DNA of 64,000 nt from CAWDDA01 sp963813345 (lineage in GTDB: Bacteria; Acidobacteriota; Blastocatellia; RBC074): assembly GCA_963813345.1 (NCBI GenBank), contig CAWEYR010000028.1, forward strand, positions 248,001 through 312,000, read 5' to 3'. Below are positions 1-10,913 of this stretch, piece after piece; the stretch's first letter is position 1; each line of letters starts with the position of its first letter. The translations under genes were made by a program, and so were the position numbers. Under the pieces are notes generated by a model that saw only the letters and a program-made list of their open reading frames with translations, was not told the DNA's origin and did no database searches.

Positions 1-727
1 ACGCCCGCGCGCCGCGCGATCACCGCGTTGTCCCGGTGGTTTCCGCAGGCCTCGCGGTAACTCGCCGTCGGCTCGGTTCCGCTTAAGTAGTGGTTCATCA
101 GGATGGCCACGTCGCAACCCCGCGCAAGTTCGATCAGTTCCTCGCACACCCCGCCGCTGTCGCCGGAGTAACACATCGAGCCTTCGTCGCTGTCGAGGCG
201 AAACGCGAGACACTCAAGCTGCGGCTGAACGTGCGACGCCTTGCCCACCGTGACTTTCCAACCGTCGCCTTCGACCACGTCGCCCGCATGCACTTCCTTC
301 ACCTGCGGCGCGGGACGCCTGCGTGGCGGCTTTCCGCCGCGTTCCTCGAACACAAAGATGCTGCTTTCGTGCTCGATGCGCGCGCGGATGTCGGGACCGT
401 AGACGCCTTCCTCGCCGAAGAGCAGTTCGGTCATGCGCGCAATCGGCGCCGGACCGATAGACCTTGAGGTCGGGGATCCGATCTGCGCCCATATCCCAGC
501 GCTGGAGAACGAGACGCGCGTAGTCCATGCAGTGGTCGTAGTGCAGATGACTGATGAAGAGCGTAGCTCACGTCAACGGCGCGATGCCCGCTCTCAATGA
601 GCCGGTGATGGGCGCCAGGGCCGTGATCCATCACGATGAGGTCGTCGCCGACCTCGATGAGATAGCCGGAACTCTGCCGCGTGAGCGACGGCGCGGGCGT
701 TCCGGTTCCTAGCAGAGTGATCTTCAA
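1..727 (-). pseudogene. MBL-fold metallo-hydrolase, frameshifted, runs off the left edge
   Basis: The N-terminus (KITLLGTGTPAPSLTRQSSG) is the opening strand of the metallo-beta-lactamase fold of the RNase Z/arylsulfatase-like group. The metal motif HLHYDH is readable only after a one-base shift near 565; a second shift near 460 is needed to continue through GPAPIARMTELLFGEEG to CYSGDSGG and MNHYLSGTEP at the edge. A TTG start at 727 is preferred because GAAGGAAG lies just upstream. It is the last visible gene of a minus-strand run with the permease and amidohydrolase. Both breaks are single-base insertions, so either a decaying gene or sequence errors; substrate unknown. Confidence 0.7.
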
Positions 728-824
728 TGGGCTTCCTTCAGAAATATTACGGTAGATTAATTTCCAACCTGCCAGATGACCAGGTTGCACGCTGTCGTCA
801 TGACCTGGAAAATGACTACGCCTC

Positions 825-2095
825 TCAGCCGGCGGGCACGATGAAGATCAGCCATGTCAGCAGTGGGGCGGTGACCACCATCGCGGCTCCCCACAGCAGA
901 TAGCCCCCGGTAAATCCGCGGTCGTTCCTCATCCTCGGCGTTCGCCACCACGAGCGCGCCGACCGTGGAGAACGGCGTCGCGTCTACAACCGTAGCCGAA
1001 ATTGCCAGCGCGACAACCAGACCCGTCGTAGTGATGTCCCCGCGCGCCATGAACGGAACGGCGAGCGGGATCATCGCGCCCAGAATGCCGGCGCTCGACG
1101 CGAAGGCCGAAGTGACGGCGCCGACGACGCAGAGCAGCAGTCCTGTCACAAGCGGGGTGCTCAACCCTGCAATGCCGTGACCGACCGCCTCCACGGTTCC
1201 GTAGCGTTGCAGGGCGGCGACATAAGTAACGATCCCGCAGACGAGTAACACCACTCCCCAGGCGATCTTCTTGTCGGCTTCGCCGCTCGATGCCGGAAAG
1301 ATCAGGTGCATCGCCGCCGCCGCAGCGAAGGCGACAAATCCGATGTTGAGACCGAAAACGAACGCCGCGACTGCCACGGCCAGGATGGCAAACAGCGTGC
1401 ATATCTGGTCGCCACCTAAACGTCGTGGACGCGGCTCGACCGCGTCGCACAGAGTTGCTCGGCGCAGGCTGCGGATTCTTCGCCTCTCGCCTGCTGAGCC
1501 GCAGTCCGCCGAACACCAGGTATATGACGGCGCCGAGTACGACGTTGTACGCGAGGTTCCCCAGGAAGAGTGCCGACGAAGACATCTCGAGGCCGTTGCG
1601 CGCTACCGCCTGGCTGACGATCGCGCCCAGCACATTCAGCGGCGAAAAGTTTCCGCACGCTGCGCCGTGAACAACCATCAGGCCGATCATCCGGCGGTCG
1701 ATGTCATACCGTCGCGCAAGTCGCAGCGCGAGCGGCGCCAGCAACGCCACACCTGCCGATCCCAGCGCGCCCGCCATTGCCGGCAGTGCCGCGACGACGA
1801 AGACGACCCAGGGAATCAGCGCCCGCCGGTCTTTGACCAGGCGCGCCGTCCCCTCTACGACGCGCCCAACCGTGCCGTTGTTTTCCGCGATTGCGAACAG
1901 GTAGGTGACACCGGTGAGCAGCACCAACAGTTCGACGGGGAATCCGCTGTACATCTCCTTTACGCTCTCGCCCACGAAGATCGCGCCGACGAGGAACGTC
2001 ATCACCAGTGAAAGGACCCCGAGGTTGATGGGCCGCAACGCGCCAATGAGGAAGATGAGGACAAGTCCGCTTACTCCGACGACGTGAATGGACAA
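825..2095 (-). pseudogene. MatC/SLC13-like dicarboxylate permease, two frameshifts
   Basis: A membrane protein of about 420 residues made of hydrophobic helices. The N-terminal half (GALRPINLGVLSLVMTFLVG, then GSAGVALLAPLALRLARRY and HGAACGNFSPLNVLGAIVSQ) resembles the MatC N-terminal domain of SLC13-type di- or tricarboxylate carriers. A shift near 1440 moves the frame to GGDQICTLFAILAVAVAAFV, and another near 915 is needed to reach the C-terminus LLTWLIFIVPAG, which stops at 825. TTG start at 2095 with GGAGG seven bases upstream, only 12 bp after the amidohydrolase stop, so co-transcribed. Probably takes up an organic acid; substrate is inference. Confidence 0.68.
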
Positions 2096-2107
2096 AGCTG
2101 CCTCCGG

Positions 2108-3772
2108 TCACTCCTCCTGAGTACCTTGACCGCCGGCCGCCGTCTTGAGCCGTTCCTGTTTTTGCTTTTCGACCATGCGCGCTACATCGGCCAGCAGCTT
2201 CTTGGCGTCATAGACGACGCCGTCCTTGATCGTCCACTTGACGCCGCCGACCCACTCAGTCTTGCCGGTCTTGTCATTGAGCTTGAGTGCGCCGGTTCCG
2301 TACAGGACCTTGAGATTTTCGAGCGGGTTCTGGTCAATGATCACCAGGTCGGCCAACAGGCCAGACCTCACGACACCGAACTCGATCGGCTTGCCCCTGG
2401 GTTCGCTCAGCGTCAGCGCCGGATTCATGGTCGCCGCCTGAATGACTTCCAACGGATGGAAGCCGGCCTCCTGCAACAGCTCCATCTCGTGAATGTTACC
2501 GAAGCCGTAGGTGTTGTAGATGAAGGCCGCGTCGGCGCTGGCCGTGACGCGTCCACCCATCTTCTTGTAATCGTTCAGCAGCCGGAACCAGACCTGATAG
2601 AAGTTCCGCCACGCGATCTCGTCCCACAATGTCCAGTAGTAAAAATAGGAACCGTGGTTGCTGCGGCTCGACGCGTAGAAATCCATCAACGAGGGCAACG
2701 TATACTTGTCGTGCCAGTCGGCGTTGCGCATGCGCATCAGGTCACGGCTTGCGGCGTAGGCGGTCATCGTCGGGTCGAAGGTCGTGCCCAGCTTCAGGTG
2801 AGCTTTGAGGTACTCTTTCCATTCCGGGCTGCCCGGTTCATAAATCTTGTCCCACAGCCGCGCCACCTGGCCGAAGCGATGCTGCTCGTCACTGTTGTTC
2901 TGATCCACCGGCCAGGGCTGCACCACGTAATCTTTGAGAAGCGCCTCGAAGTGGCCGTAAAAATGAGTCACCGTGCCGAGGCCCAATTGCGCGGCCTTGA
3001 GCGCGTTCATTTGCGCGACGCCGGTCTGGCGCAAGATGAGCCGTTGAGCCCATGCCCGAATTTTTTAGCCTCATCGAGCAGCGCCGCCATGATCTCCGGC
3101 CGGTGCGAGTTGAGCTTCAATCCGTCAACGCCACTGTTGGCCGCCCAGCGAACCCATTCGCGCGCAGCCTCGGGCGTGTCAATCGGGCCTTTGTCCCAAC
3201 CGGTTCCAGGGCGCTGGTAGTTGAAGATGCGCGGCGCGACGATCTCGTTCCGCGCGCTGCGCTCCTTCTCCTTGACCGTGAACTGATTTGAGGCGAGCGG
3301 CACGCCGCGCACCGTCGTGACGCCGTGGGCCAGCCAGAGCTTGTACGGATACTCCGCGTCGGGGTTCTTCGGCGCGCCGCCAGCGTGTGCGTGAATGTCA
3401 ACGAATCCCGGCAGAACATACATTCCCGGTGGCGTCAATTTCGTGATCGGGGTTTTGCGGCTCCCGGTTGGACTTGAGCGGCAATCCGGGCGTACCCGCG
3501 CTGCGGATCCCCTTGATCCGACTGTTCTCGATCACGATGTCCACTGGGCCTTGCGGCGGCGCGCCGGTCCCATCGATCAGCATGGCGCCGCGGATGACCA
3601 GGGTTTTGAACGGCCCCCGTCCTTCGTCAGCGCCTCGATTCGGCGCCGGGTTGATCCGTGGCGGCGGCTCCTGCGCCGGTACAATCGCCACGGCGCTCAG
3701 AGCGAGCGCCAGGGCAAGGGCCGGCATTACTGCGCTGACTGCGATGACTGCAATTGATCTTGATCTAGTCAT
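2108..3772 (-). pseudogene. Secreted amidohydrolase family protein, two frameshifts
   Basis: The three pieces together make about 555 residues. A signal peptide (MTRSRSIAVIAVSAVMPALA) is followed by VIRGAMLIDGTGAPPQGPVD, the N-terminal beta-sandwich of amidohydrolases; after a shift near 3430 comes YVLPGFVDIHAHAGG with the metal-binding HxH. After a second shift near 3040 the rest follows, ending with GLLADLVIIDQNPLENLKVL, the C-terminal signature of imidazolonepropionase-like periplasmic amidohydrolases. First gene of a run with a permease and an MBL hydrolase, suggesting periplasmic hydrolysis followed by uptake. Whether the breaks are real cannot be decided from sequence alone. Confidence 0.75.
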
Positions 3773-3893
3773 ACGAGTCCTCCGTACCGAGTCGTCTAAA
3801 TAGAAACATCGCGGGTTTAAGGAGTAGTGAATGCAGAGCAGACAAGATTAGGGATGGGGCTTGAACTCAAACCCAAACAGTTTCGCCTACGAG

Positions 3894-4007
3894 GTTTGAG
3901 TTCAAGCTTTAGCTTGTGGTTGCACCGTCACCCTCAAAGAGAATGCATCGTTCTCGGCGGACCTTTCCTATTTAGTGCCAACCACAAGCTAAAGCTTGAA
4001 CTCAAAC
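3894..4007. repeat. Inverted repeat, family A
   Basis: Perfect 29-bp arms at 3894-3922 and 3979-4007 around a 56-base loop. The core GAGTTCAAGCTTTAGCTTG recurs at 8290, 33806 and 58900, with variants elsewhere. A degenerate half-copy lies just before it, near 3859. It fills the gap between the receptor stop and the amidohydrolase start; nothing else was recognised in 3773-4028. Could act as a terminator or be a REP-like element. Confidence 0.85.
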
Positions 4008-4028
4008 CAATGTAGTCGTTACAGGCAA

Positions 4029-7000
4029 CTAGAAGGTCAGCGTCCCGCGCAGGTTGATGGCACGGGCCGCGGCCGGCGCTGTATTTGCAGGTGCGTCTAT
4101 GATACCGAACGTTGTGCTGAACACGTTCAGCGAACCCGGGGGATTGGCTGTAGTGTCGCCAAACGCCCACCTCGGATGATTTAACACATTGTTGAGACCT
4201 GCAAAAAGCTCGAAGCTCGTGCCTTCCGTGATTCGAAAGCGCTTTACGAGCGACAAGTCCCATTGAAATGTGTTCTTATCTCGCACAAAGATAAGCGCCC
4301 CGAACTCACCTGGTGTATTGTTTGGCGACAGGAATTGAGGATTGGACCGGCCATCAGGCCCGATCAATGCCGGATCCACCGCAAGCCTTTGCAGGTCTGT
4401 GATACCAGCCCTGCCCGTGACGCGCGTCAATTGTGCATCGAACATCTTTTGAATCTGATCCAGCGTGACTCCCGGAGCGAGCCTCACACCATTATTCGCC
4501 GGATTGTTTGTGTTGTTGACTGTCTGGAATCCGCCTGTCAATTGAAGCGGCTGGCCGGTGTTGAATACAAATATTGAACCCAGCGTCCATCCGCCAATGA
4601 ACGCATCGAGGTAGCGGTTATCGATTGACACGCCTCTTCCGCGTCCAATTGGAAGTGAATATGTTCCGAACGACTGGATGACATGGCGAATATCAAACTG
4701 AGACACCCGGCGGTTCAACCCAGGATCGCGGAGAGTTCGATAGTCGAGACTCTGGTTCTGGTTATCTGCCGCAAGGTTGGTCATGCTCTTGCTCCAGGTG
4801 TAGTTCGTTGTCCAATTCAATGCCTGCGAGAGACGCTGCCGGAACTGCACCTGCAGACCGTTGTAGCCATGCCAGCCGCCGTTATCTATGAAGTTCATGC
4901 GGCCGGCAACGAATGGATTGAGCAGGAAGAAATTTATCGGGTAGGGCCCGGGCGCGTTCGCAGTCGGTAAAACGCGAGCGCAAGGGCTGAAGTTGCTGCC
5001 GAACATGCGACAGACGTAATTCTGGTTTGTCGCAAGAGTGTTCGCGAGAGCGCCGGCTTCGCCGTTCTGAAGGTTGGTAATGAAAGCCGTCGATGTGTAA
5101 CCGGAACCAGCCGCGATCGCTCCGAGGGCTCCGCGCGGGCCAAAAGCAGCGTCAAAAATCGGTAACGGAACCTGGCCGGGGCGTCCCAGGTTCGCGAAAC
5201 TGGCTACGTTGGCCGCCTGGTTGATTGCAAGGTTCCTTTGCGCGTTCTTGAACTCGTTGAGGAATCCGTTTTCGAAGATGTTCACCTCATTCAGATTGCT
5301 CGTTCGCCAGGCGAGCTTGGACTGATTACCTACATAACGAACTTCGAGGACACTGTTGCGCCACAGCTCGCGCTGTATACCAAGCGTGTAGTTTACGGTA
5401 TAGGGTGCCCGCAGGTTGGGGTCGAATCCGTTGATGGTTCGAGCAAACGTCTGGTCCGCCTGGTTGATGACCTTCTTGTATTCGGTCGTGCTGAATGCAA
5501 AGTTCGACACGGTCAAGGGATTGGAGACGATGGCCGACAGCGTGTAGAACGGCGGCAGGTTAGTCGCTCCAGGCTGACCCGGAACAAGAGGCGTAGCATC
5601 GATTGTCTTGCCTGCATTCGGTCCGAGGTTGGCGGCGAAGAACTGTGTGCCCTCGTCGTAAACGATGTTCGAATACGACGCGCGAATGACCGTCAGGCCA
5701 TCACCAAAAACCTTGCCGAGAAAGCCGCTCGTAAACGACGGGTTCCACGCGAAGCCCACGTTCGGAGCAAAGTTGAGCCAGTCAGTTTCATATGGAATGC
5801 GGCCAACTTCGACCGTCGGATTGTTGTTGCCGCTGAGTTCACCTGGCGCAAACAGCCTCTTCGAAGGACCATACAGGCTCGCGAGGTCAGGCGCCGCCGT
5901 GAGTCCCTTACCGTCCTTCATTGGGCCCTGCACCTCCCAGCGCAGCCCATAGTTCAACGTCAGGCTCCGATTAACTCGCCAGCGGTCCTGAGCATACACC
6001 CCACCCATTAGCGAATTGGTCCAGGTATAGTTCTGCTCCTGGACCCCGTCGTATTGAAGCGTTTCAGGGTTGACAACCCGGGTGAAGTTTGACGCCGAGA
6101 CCCTGCCCGTCAAGGTGTTGTAGAGGGCCAGCGGATTGCCGAGGTCGTTGGCATTGATCCCGGGCATCGTGGCGGTGGTGAAAGCCTGGGAAGCTTGAAG
6201 CGGATCACCCGCCGGCGTACCCGTTGCATAAGTCGGGACCTGATAAATGACCGCAACATCGTTCCAGACAGTCTTACGAAAGCTTCCACCGAGTGTGATC
6301 GTATGCTGACCGCGAGTCAGTGTCATCGTGTCGTACACCGTTGTGATGAAATGGCGCCCGGTTACGTTTTGCTGATCGATGAACGGCACCAGCGGCCCGA
6401 ACGGCAGCGTACCGCCAATGCGCAGCGGCTTGCCGTTGTACGTGTAATAGGGACCATATTCGTCGCGGGTATTGGTGTCACCGCTGTGCTGGACGCCATA
6501 TCTTATCTCGTTCAACGTTCTTGGTGTGAACGTAGACTGAAGTGCCGCCGCCCAGACGAAGTATCCAAGACGGAACGGATTGGTCCGTTCAACGTCCGGA
6601 ACAGGAAGCCGCCTCTCGCCTGGCTGCCAGCTGTGACGGTAGTTCCAGCTGAAGGTTAGCTGCTGTGTCGGAGTCACGAAATAGTCGACTCTGGTGGTCG
6701 GGAAATAGGCATCGAGATTGTTCTCGGCATTCCACGTGTACGTGTCACGGTTGAAATCATTGTCCGCTATCTGCCGGGCATTATTTGGTACGCTCGTTGT
6801 TGACCGCAACGATATCGCGTGCGACCGGGTCGAGCGCGGTCGGCAAACCGCGAGCCGCTGCCAGCTCGAGCACATTCGCTGTTCTAAGCTGGTTTGTCGT
6901 TCCGCTTACTACATAGGTGTAAATGCCCTGTTGAGCCTGAGGTGTCAGCACGGCTATCGTGCGTGCAGTCGCTAGCGGGTTGTACACTCTCTCGTAGTTG

Positions 7001-7947
7001 ATAAAGAAGAATACTTTCTCTTTGAGCGAGCCAAATGGAATCAACGGTCCGCCGAAGTTGCCGCCATAGTCATGATTGCGAGTGTATACACGCGCCAGAC
7101 CGTTAGCATTTCTGGCCCAGCCATTGGCATTGAACTGCTCGCTGCGCTGTTCGTAGAATGCGCTGCCATGGTACTGGCTGCCTCCGCGGCGTGTAGTGAA
7201 CTTGATATTTGCACCACTCTGCGCTCCCGAATCTGCGCCGAGACCGGCGGTCTCTACCGAGACCTCGTCTACCGCCCCCAACCGAACGGGTACAGTGGCG
7301 AAGAAGACAGTACCTCCGCTCTTGAACCCATTTGAAGCATCATTTATTCCATCCACGGTCACGTTGACAGCACCCCCAGCCAGGTTGTTGTAACGCGTGC
7401 TGCCGCCCGACGGAGGAGAGGCTCCAGGTGCGAGCCTCGCAAGCGCCAGTACATTGCTCCGGTTGGCGACGGGTAGTTCTGTGATCGTCTTTGTGGCCAG
7501 CGTGCTCGCCACCAGTTGCGAAGAGGTCTCCAGTCCCTGCGCATCGCTGCCGCTTACAAGAACCGTTTCACTGGTCGATCCGACCTCAACCGTAATTTTC
7601 ACATCTGTTGTCTGGCTGGTTGAAACATTGATCTCGGTCCGGCGCGCGGTTTTGAAGCTCGGAGCAGTTACTGTCAGCTCATAAAAACCGGTCGCGAGGT
7701 CCGAGAAGAGGAAGGTTCCGTGCTCGGTTGCCAAAGCCTCCCTTGTGATCCCGGTTTTGGTGTCCGTCAGCGTAACCTTGGCCTTCGGAATCACCGCGCC
7801 AGCCTGATCCTGAACGGTACCCGAGATTGCTCCAACGATACGTAACTGCGCCCACGTAACGGGTGAACATCCAATCAGAAGAACTACCAGACCCATTGCC
7901 GTGACCAACAGCTGAAAGACACTACGCTTCTGAGCGTGCGGTTTCAT
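4029..7947 (-). CDS. Oar-like TonB-dependent receptor with carboxypeptidase-regulatory domain, one frameshift
   Basis: Outer-membrane protein of about 1,305 residues. Signal peptide, then GAISGTVQDQAGAVIPKAKV, the carboxypeptidase-regulatory-like domain at about residues 35-115; a plug region follows (SNVLALARLAPGASPPSGG), then a long beta-barrel with many aromatic turns (NWTTNYTWSKSMTNL) ending in the short strand INLRGTLTF. Start placed at 7947 because GGAGG lies seven bases upstream. One frameshift at 6784-6786: removing one A from ACCAAATAAT restores VNNERTNNARQIADNDFNRD. Such receptors are abundant in Acidobacteriota and are linked to surface adhesion or uptake of large substrates; no partner gene here fixes the ligand. 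Confidence 0.88.
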
Positions 7948-8187
7948 ACCAGACCTCCGTCCGATGTGGGGCAACTGCCCCGGCTGATAATGATGATAGT
8001 GATGGAGAGGCGATACCCTTCACCCGCCCTTTGTTATCCCAGCAAAGCCGTCCGGTGTGGTTTTCTACTCAGGGCTCGTACGATCAATAGACGTGTACTT
8101 CTTGTGAATAGAACACAAACGCCCGTAAGACCTCTTGTATCAGGTTATGAACTCTTGAACCTGATTAGGAGGTAGCCGGCTTTTGTA

Positions 8188-8378
8188 GTGCTGGGTGCTG
8201 GGTGCTGAGTGCTGGGTGCTGGGTGCTGGGTGCTGAGTGCTGGGTGCTGAGTGCTGGTGCTGGGTGCTGAGTGCTGAGTGCTGAGTATGGAGTTCAAGCT
8301 TTAGCTTGCTCTTGGCGGACTCGAATGAAAGAGCAAGCTAAAGCTTGAACTCAAACTCAGCACTCAGCACCCAGCACT
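8188..8378. repeat. Tandem GTGCTGGGTGCTGAG array followed by family A hairpin
   Basis: About 99 bases at 8188-8286 repeat GTGCTGGGTGCTGAGT-type units with small phase changes. They are followed by perfect 24-bp family A arms at 8290-8313 and 8329-8352, and by a complementary CAGCACTCAGCACCCAGCAC at 8358-8378. The whole can fold into one long hairpin. It lies between the receptor start and the esterase stop. The same two components recur at 58845-59029 and, in part, at 21622-21680. Confidence 0.85.
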
Positions 8379-8388
8379 CGCACTCTTC

Positions 8389-9303
8389 TTATTTGCTCGC
8401 GTTGAGACCCTGTTTGAGCAGGGTCTTTTCAAACCACGAAACCATCAAGTTGCTTGCTCGGGTTGCATCTTCTCCGCGGAAGCCGTGGCCGGCACCCTCG
8501 ATAGTAATGAACTCTGACTTGACGTTACTTTTCTGAAACGCTTCGTAGATGATCTTGCTGTTGCTGATCGGAACCAGATCATCTTTATCACCGTGGACAA
8601 GAAGCGTAGGCGGGTCGTCCGGCGAAACGTGGACGATAGGTGAGTAATCCGGCGCCTTTTCTTTCTCGAAGTTCAATGCAGGAAAGCGATCCAGCGTGCC
8701 ACCAGTGGGCTTGGCACCAACGCCTCGCGCCAGGTTCCGCATGTCGACTGGCGGAAAATAGGCAACCACTGCAGCCACACGATCACTGACCTTCATGAAA
8801 TCCTCGGCCGCATTAGGATCGCCCGCGTCCGAGGCCGTACCGAGGACCAGCGAAAGATGTCCACCCGCGCTGCCTCCAAAAACGCCCAACCGATCCGGAT
8901 CAATTCCCCACTGCTTCGCGTTGAAGCGAATGAAACGTACCGCGCGCCGAACATCTGCCACGATTTCGGGGACGAGGTATTTTGGACTGCTTCCGTGACG
9001 CACAGTGATTACCGTGAAGCCCTTATCCAGGAGTGCCTTGAAGCGAGTGGCACTCTGTTGGGGTGGCGAATATGCGGACACATAGCCTGCGCTCACCATA
9101 AAGATCACTGCTGCGCCGTTTGAATTTGCGCGAGGCTTCAGAACATCGAAGGTCAACGCCATACCATCCTTGTGACCGTAGACAACGTCCGGAACGATAT
9201 CTACCTGGCCTTGAGCCGCGATTGTTAGCGTGCAGGATGCTATGAAGACGAGTACAAGCAGGGTTTTGTAAAGTGGCTTCGACATCAACTTGGCTAACTC
9301 CAT
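8389..9303 (-). CDS. Secreted alpha/beta-hydrolase (esterase/lipase-like)
   Basis: 304 residues with a signal peptide ending near AAQGQ at about residue 31. The fold shows GVFGGSAGGHLS (nucleophile Ser145 in GxSxG), the acid in HGDKDDLVP and the base in GAGHGF. It resembles the BD-FAE/hormone-sensitive-lipase group of carboxylesterases acting on small esters. ATG at 9303 is preceded by AAGGAG. Its start lies 9 bp after the stop of the Lrp-type regulator, so the two are likely one transcript. The natural ester is unknown; the neighbouring amino-acid operon does not explain it. Confidence 0.8.
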   Translation of the reverse strand: MELAKLMSKPLYKTLLVLVFIASCTLTIAAQGQVDIVPDVVYGHKDGMALTFDVLKPRANSNGAAVIFMVSAGYVSAYSPPQQSATRFKALLDKGFTVITVRHGSSPKYLVPEIVADVRRAVRFIRFNAKQWGIDPDRLGVFGGSAGGHLSLVLGTASDAGDPNAAEDFMKVSDRVAAVVAYFPPVDMRNLARGVGAKPTGGTLDRFPALNFEKEKAPDYSPIVHVSPDDPPTLLVHGDKDDLVPISNSKIIYEAFQKSNVKSEFITIEGAGHGFRGEDATRASNLMVSWFEKTLLKQGLNASK

Positions 9304-9312
9304 TGAATCTCC

Positions 9313-9783
9313 TTACTTTTCTGCTCGATTTCTTTCCACCACAGCTCGATCTACCAGAGTTGAAAGAACAATGGTTGTGACCGTCGTAGCTATTGGGGTG
9401 AACTTGTCGATCAATTCTTCCAGATGTTCAACGGATGATACATGAACCTTGAGAATAAATGAATCGCCGCCGGTGACGCGGTGACATTCTACGATTTCGG
9501 GTATCTCCTTTAAGAGAGCAGTCAACCGCGAATAGACGTCGCCGACCATGCTCAGTCGCATGAACGCGATTATCGGCAGACCGACTTTCGCCAGGTTCAG
9601 CTCTGTGCGGTAACCTCGGATGATTCCCGCATCTTCCATTCTTCGGACACGCTCGGTAACTGCCGGAACTGAGAGCCCTACGCGTCGCCCAAGCTCGGCA
9701 AAAGAGATGCGAGCGTTCTCGTTCAACTCTCGGAGAATATGCCAGCCGATTTCATCCAGCAGTTTCTCAGAATCTAATGCCAT
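9313..9783 (-). CDS. Lrp/AsnC-family transcriptional regulator
   Basis: 156 residues. The N-terminal helix-turn-helix (GRRVGLSVPAVTERVRRMED, about residues 31-50) is typical of AsnC/Lrp proteins; the C-terminal part (CHRVTGGDSFILKVHVSSVE) is the RAM/ligand-binding domain that senses amino acids. ATG at 9783 with GGGGAGG just upstream. It is transcribed away from the aminotransferase and Phe/Tyr catabolic operon, the usual arrangement for a local amino-acid-responsive regulator that also controls itself. Which amino acid it senses is inference; Phe, Tyr or branched-chain amino acids are the obvious candidates. Confidence 0.9.
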   Translation of the reverse strand: MALDSEKLLDEIGWHILRELNENARISFAELGRRVGLSVPAVTERVRRMEDAGIIRGYRTELNLAKVGLPIIAFMRLSMVGDVYSRLTALLKEIPEIVECHRVTGGDSFILKVHVSSVEHLEELIDKFTPIATTVTTIVLSTLVDRAVVERNRAEK

Positions 9784-9793
9784 ATGCCTCCCC

Positions 9794-9812
9794 TGCTTTA
9801 ATAATTAAGGCA
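9794..9812. promoter_or_regulatory. Candidate Lrp operator between divergent genes
   Basis: TGCTTTAATAATTAAGGCA is a nearly perfect AT-rich palindrome centred in the gap between the regulator start (9783) and the aminotransferase start (9889). Lrp-family sites are AT-rich palindromes of about this size. Placement supports autoregulation; binding is inference. Confidence 0.35.
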
Positions 9813-9888
9813 CAACTCAAAGAATAACGTCAAACCCTTATTCAAACACCTGGCGTTCAGGACTAGGATGATCACGAAGGAGGGGATC

Positions 9889-10854
9889 ATGTCGTCACAG
9901 AAATCTCGCTACGCCTGGCTGAATGGATCGCTCGTAGACTGGGATCGAGCGCAGGTTCACAGTTCCGCCCACGGTCTTCATTACGGCACGGGTGTCTTTG
10001 AGGGTACGCGCTCGTACAGGACTGAAGATGGCACTGCAATCTTCCGGCTTGAAGCTCATCTGAATCGGTTGTTCGCCTCGGCCAAAGCTTATGAGATGAC
10101 GATTCCCTATTCATTTGATGAGCTTGCAACCGTGACGCATGAAGTTGTCCGATCCAATCGCCTGGGCAACGCATATATCCGGCATCTTTGCTTTTTTGAC
10201 GAAGGCAACCTCGGGCTTCGCTCGAAGTGTACGGTGAGCGTGGTGATACTTGCGTGGGAATGGACCAATCATCACGGCTCGGCCGGGCTTGAAGGCGGTA
10301 TCCGAGCAACGATTTCGCCGTGGCGCAAGATAGGAACGGACATGCTCCCGACAACGGCTAAGGCTGCCGGACAGTATCTGAGCTCACGGCTGGCCCTGAG
10401 CGAGGCAGCAGCTCGAGGCTTTGACGAGGCCATTTTGCTGAATGCGCAGGGAAACATTGCCGAAGCTTCGGTCGCGAATCTCTTCATTGTGAAGAACGGA
10501 AAACTGATAACGAACGATGAGCAGTCGTCGATCCTGCTGGGAATTACGCGCGATACGACCATCCGGATTGCACGCGGATTCGGAGTTCCAGTGGAAATCC
10601 GCGCGTTTAATCTTGACGAATTGCTGAGTGCAGATGAGGCGTTCATCACGGGAACCGCTTCAGAGATCGTTCCAATAAGACAAATAGACGCACGCGTCAT
10701 TGGACCCGGCGCCCAGGGAGGCCGGGGTGAGATTACGACAAGCATTCAACAGGAGTACTTTGCCGTGACCTCCGGTCGTAGCCAGAGCCATCCGGAATGG
10801 CTCGACTATGTTAATGCTGGAGAGCTCGAGGACTTGCAAGGCATCCTTGCTTAG
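9889..10854 (+). CDS. ilvE: Fold-type IV aminotransferase (branched-chain type)
   Basis: 321 residues, PLP-dependent. Family marks are SSAHGLHYGTGVFEGTRSY near the N-terminus, the Schiff-base lysine K158 in LPTTAKAAGQY, and the phosphate-binding region GFDEAILLNAQGNIAEASVA. The ATG at 9889 is chosen over the one at 9868 because AAGGAGGGG lies immediately before it. It heads the phenylalanine/tyrosine catabolic operon, so besides acting on Leu/Ile/Val it may convert tyrosine to 4-hydroxyphenylpyruvate, the only step of the route before HppD otherwise without a gene here. That role is inference; the sequence alone cannot tell it from a biosynthetic IlvE. Confidence 0.85.
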   Translation: MSSQKSRYAWLNGSLVDWDRAQVHSSAHGLHYGTGVFEGTRSYRTEDGTAIFRLEAHLNRLFASAKAYEMTIPYSFDELATVTHEVVRSNRLGNAYIRHLCFFDEGNLGLRSKCTVSVVILAWEWTNHHGSAGLEGGIRATISPWRKIGTDMLPTTAKAAGQYLSSRLALSEAAARGFDEAILLNAQGNIAEASVANLFIVKNGKLITNDEQSSILLGITRDTTIRIARGFGVPVEIRAFNLDELLSADEAFITGTASEIVPIRQIDARVIGPGAQGGRGEITTSIQQEYFAVTSGRSQSHPEWLDYVNAGELEDLQGILA

Positions 10855-10913
10855 CGCCGGAATCATCCAACGGTCGAGACGATAGACGAGAGAAGTCGTC
10901 GAGAGAGGCTGGT

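Noticed and set aside
1271..2011. Plus-strand ORF of 246 codons
   Set aside because: Antisense shadow of the permease gene with Arg/Gln-rich, unrecognisable product.
4263..6659. Plus-strand ORFs opposite the receptor
   Set aside because: Shadow frames; composition atypical and no domain.
8188..8378. CRISPR-like short repeats
   Set aside because: Units are contiguous with no unique spacers and no cas genes are near.
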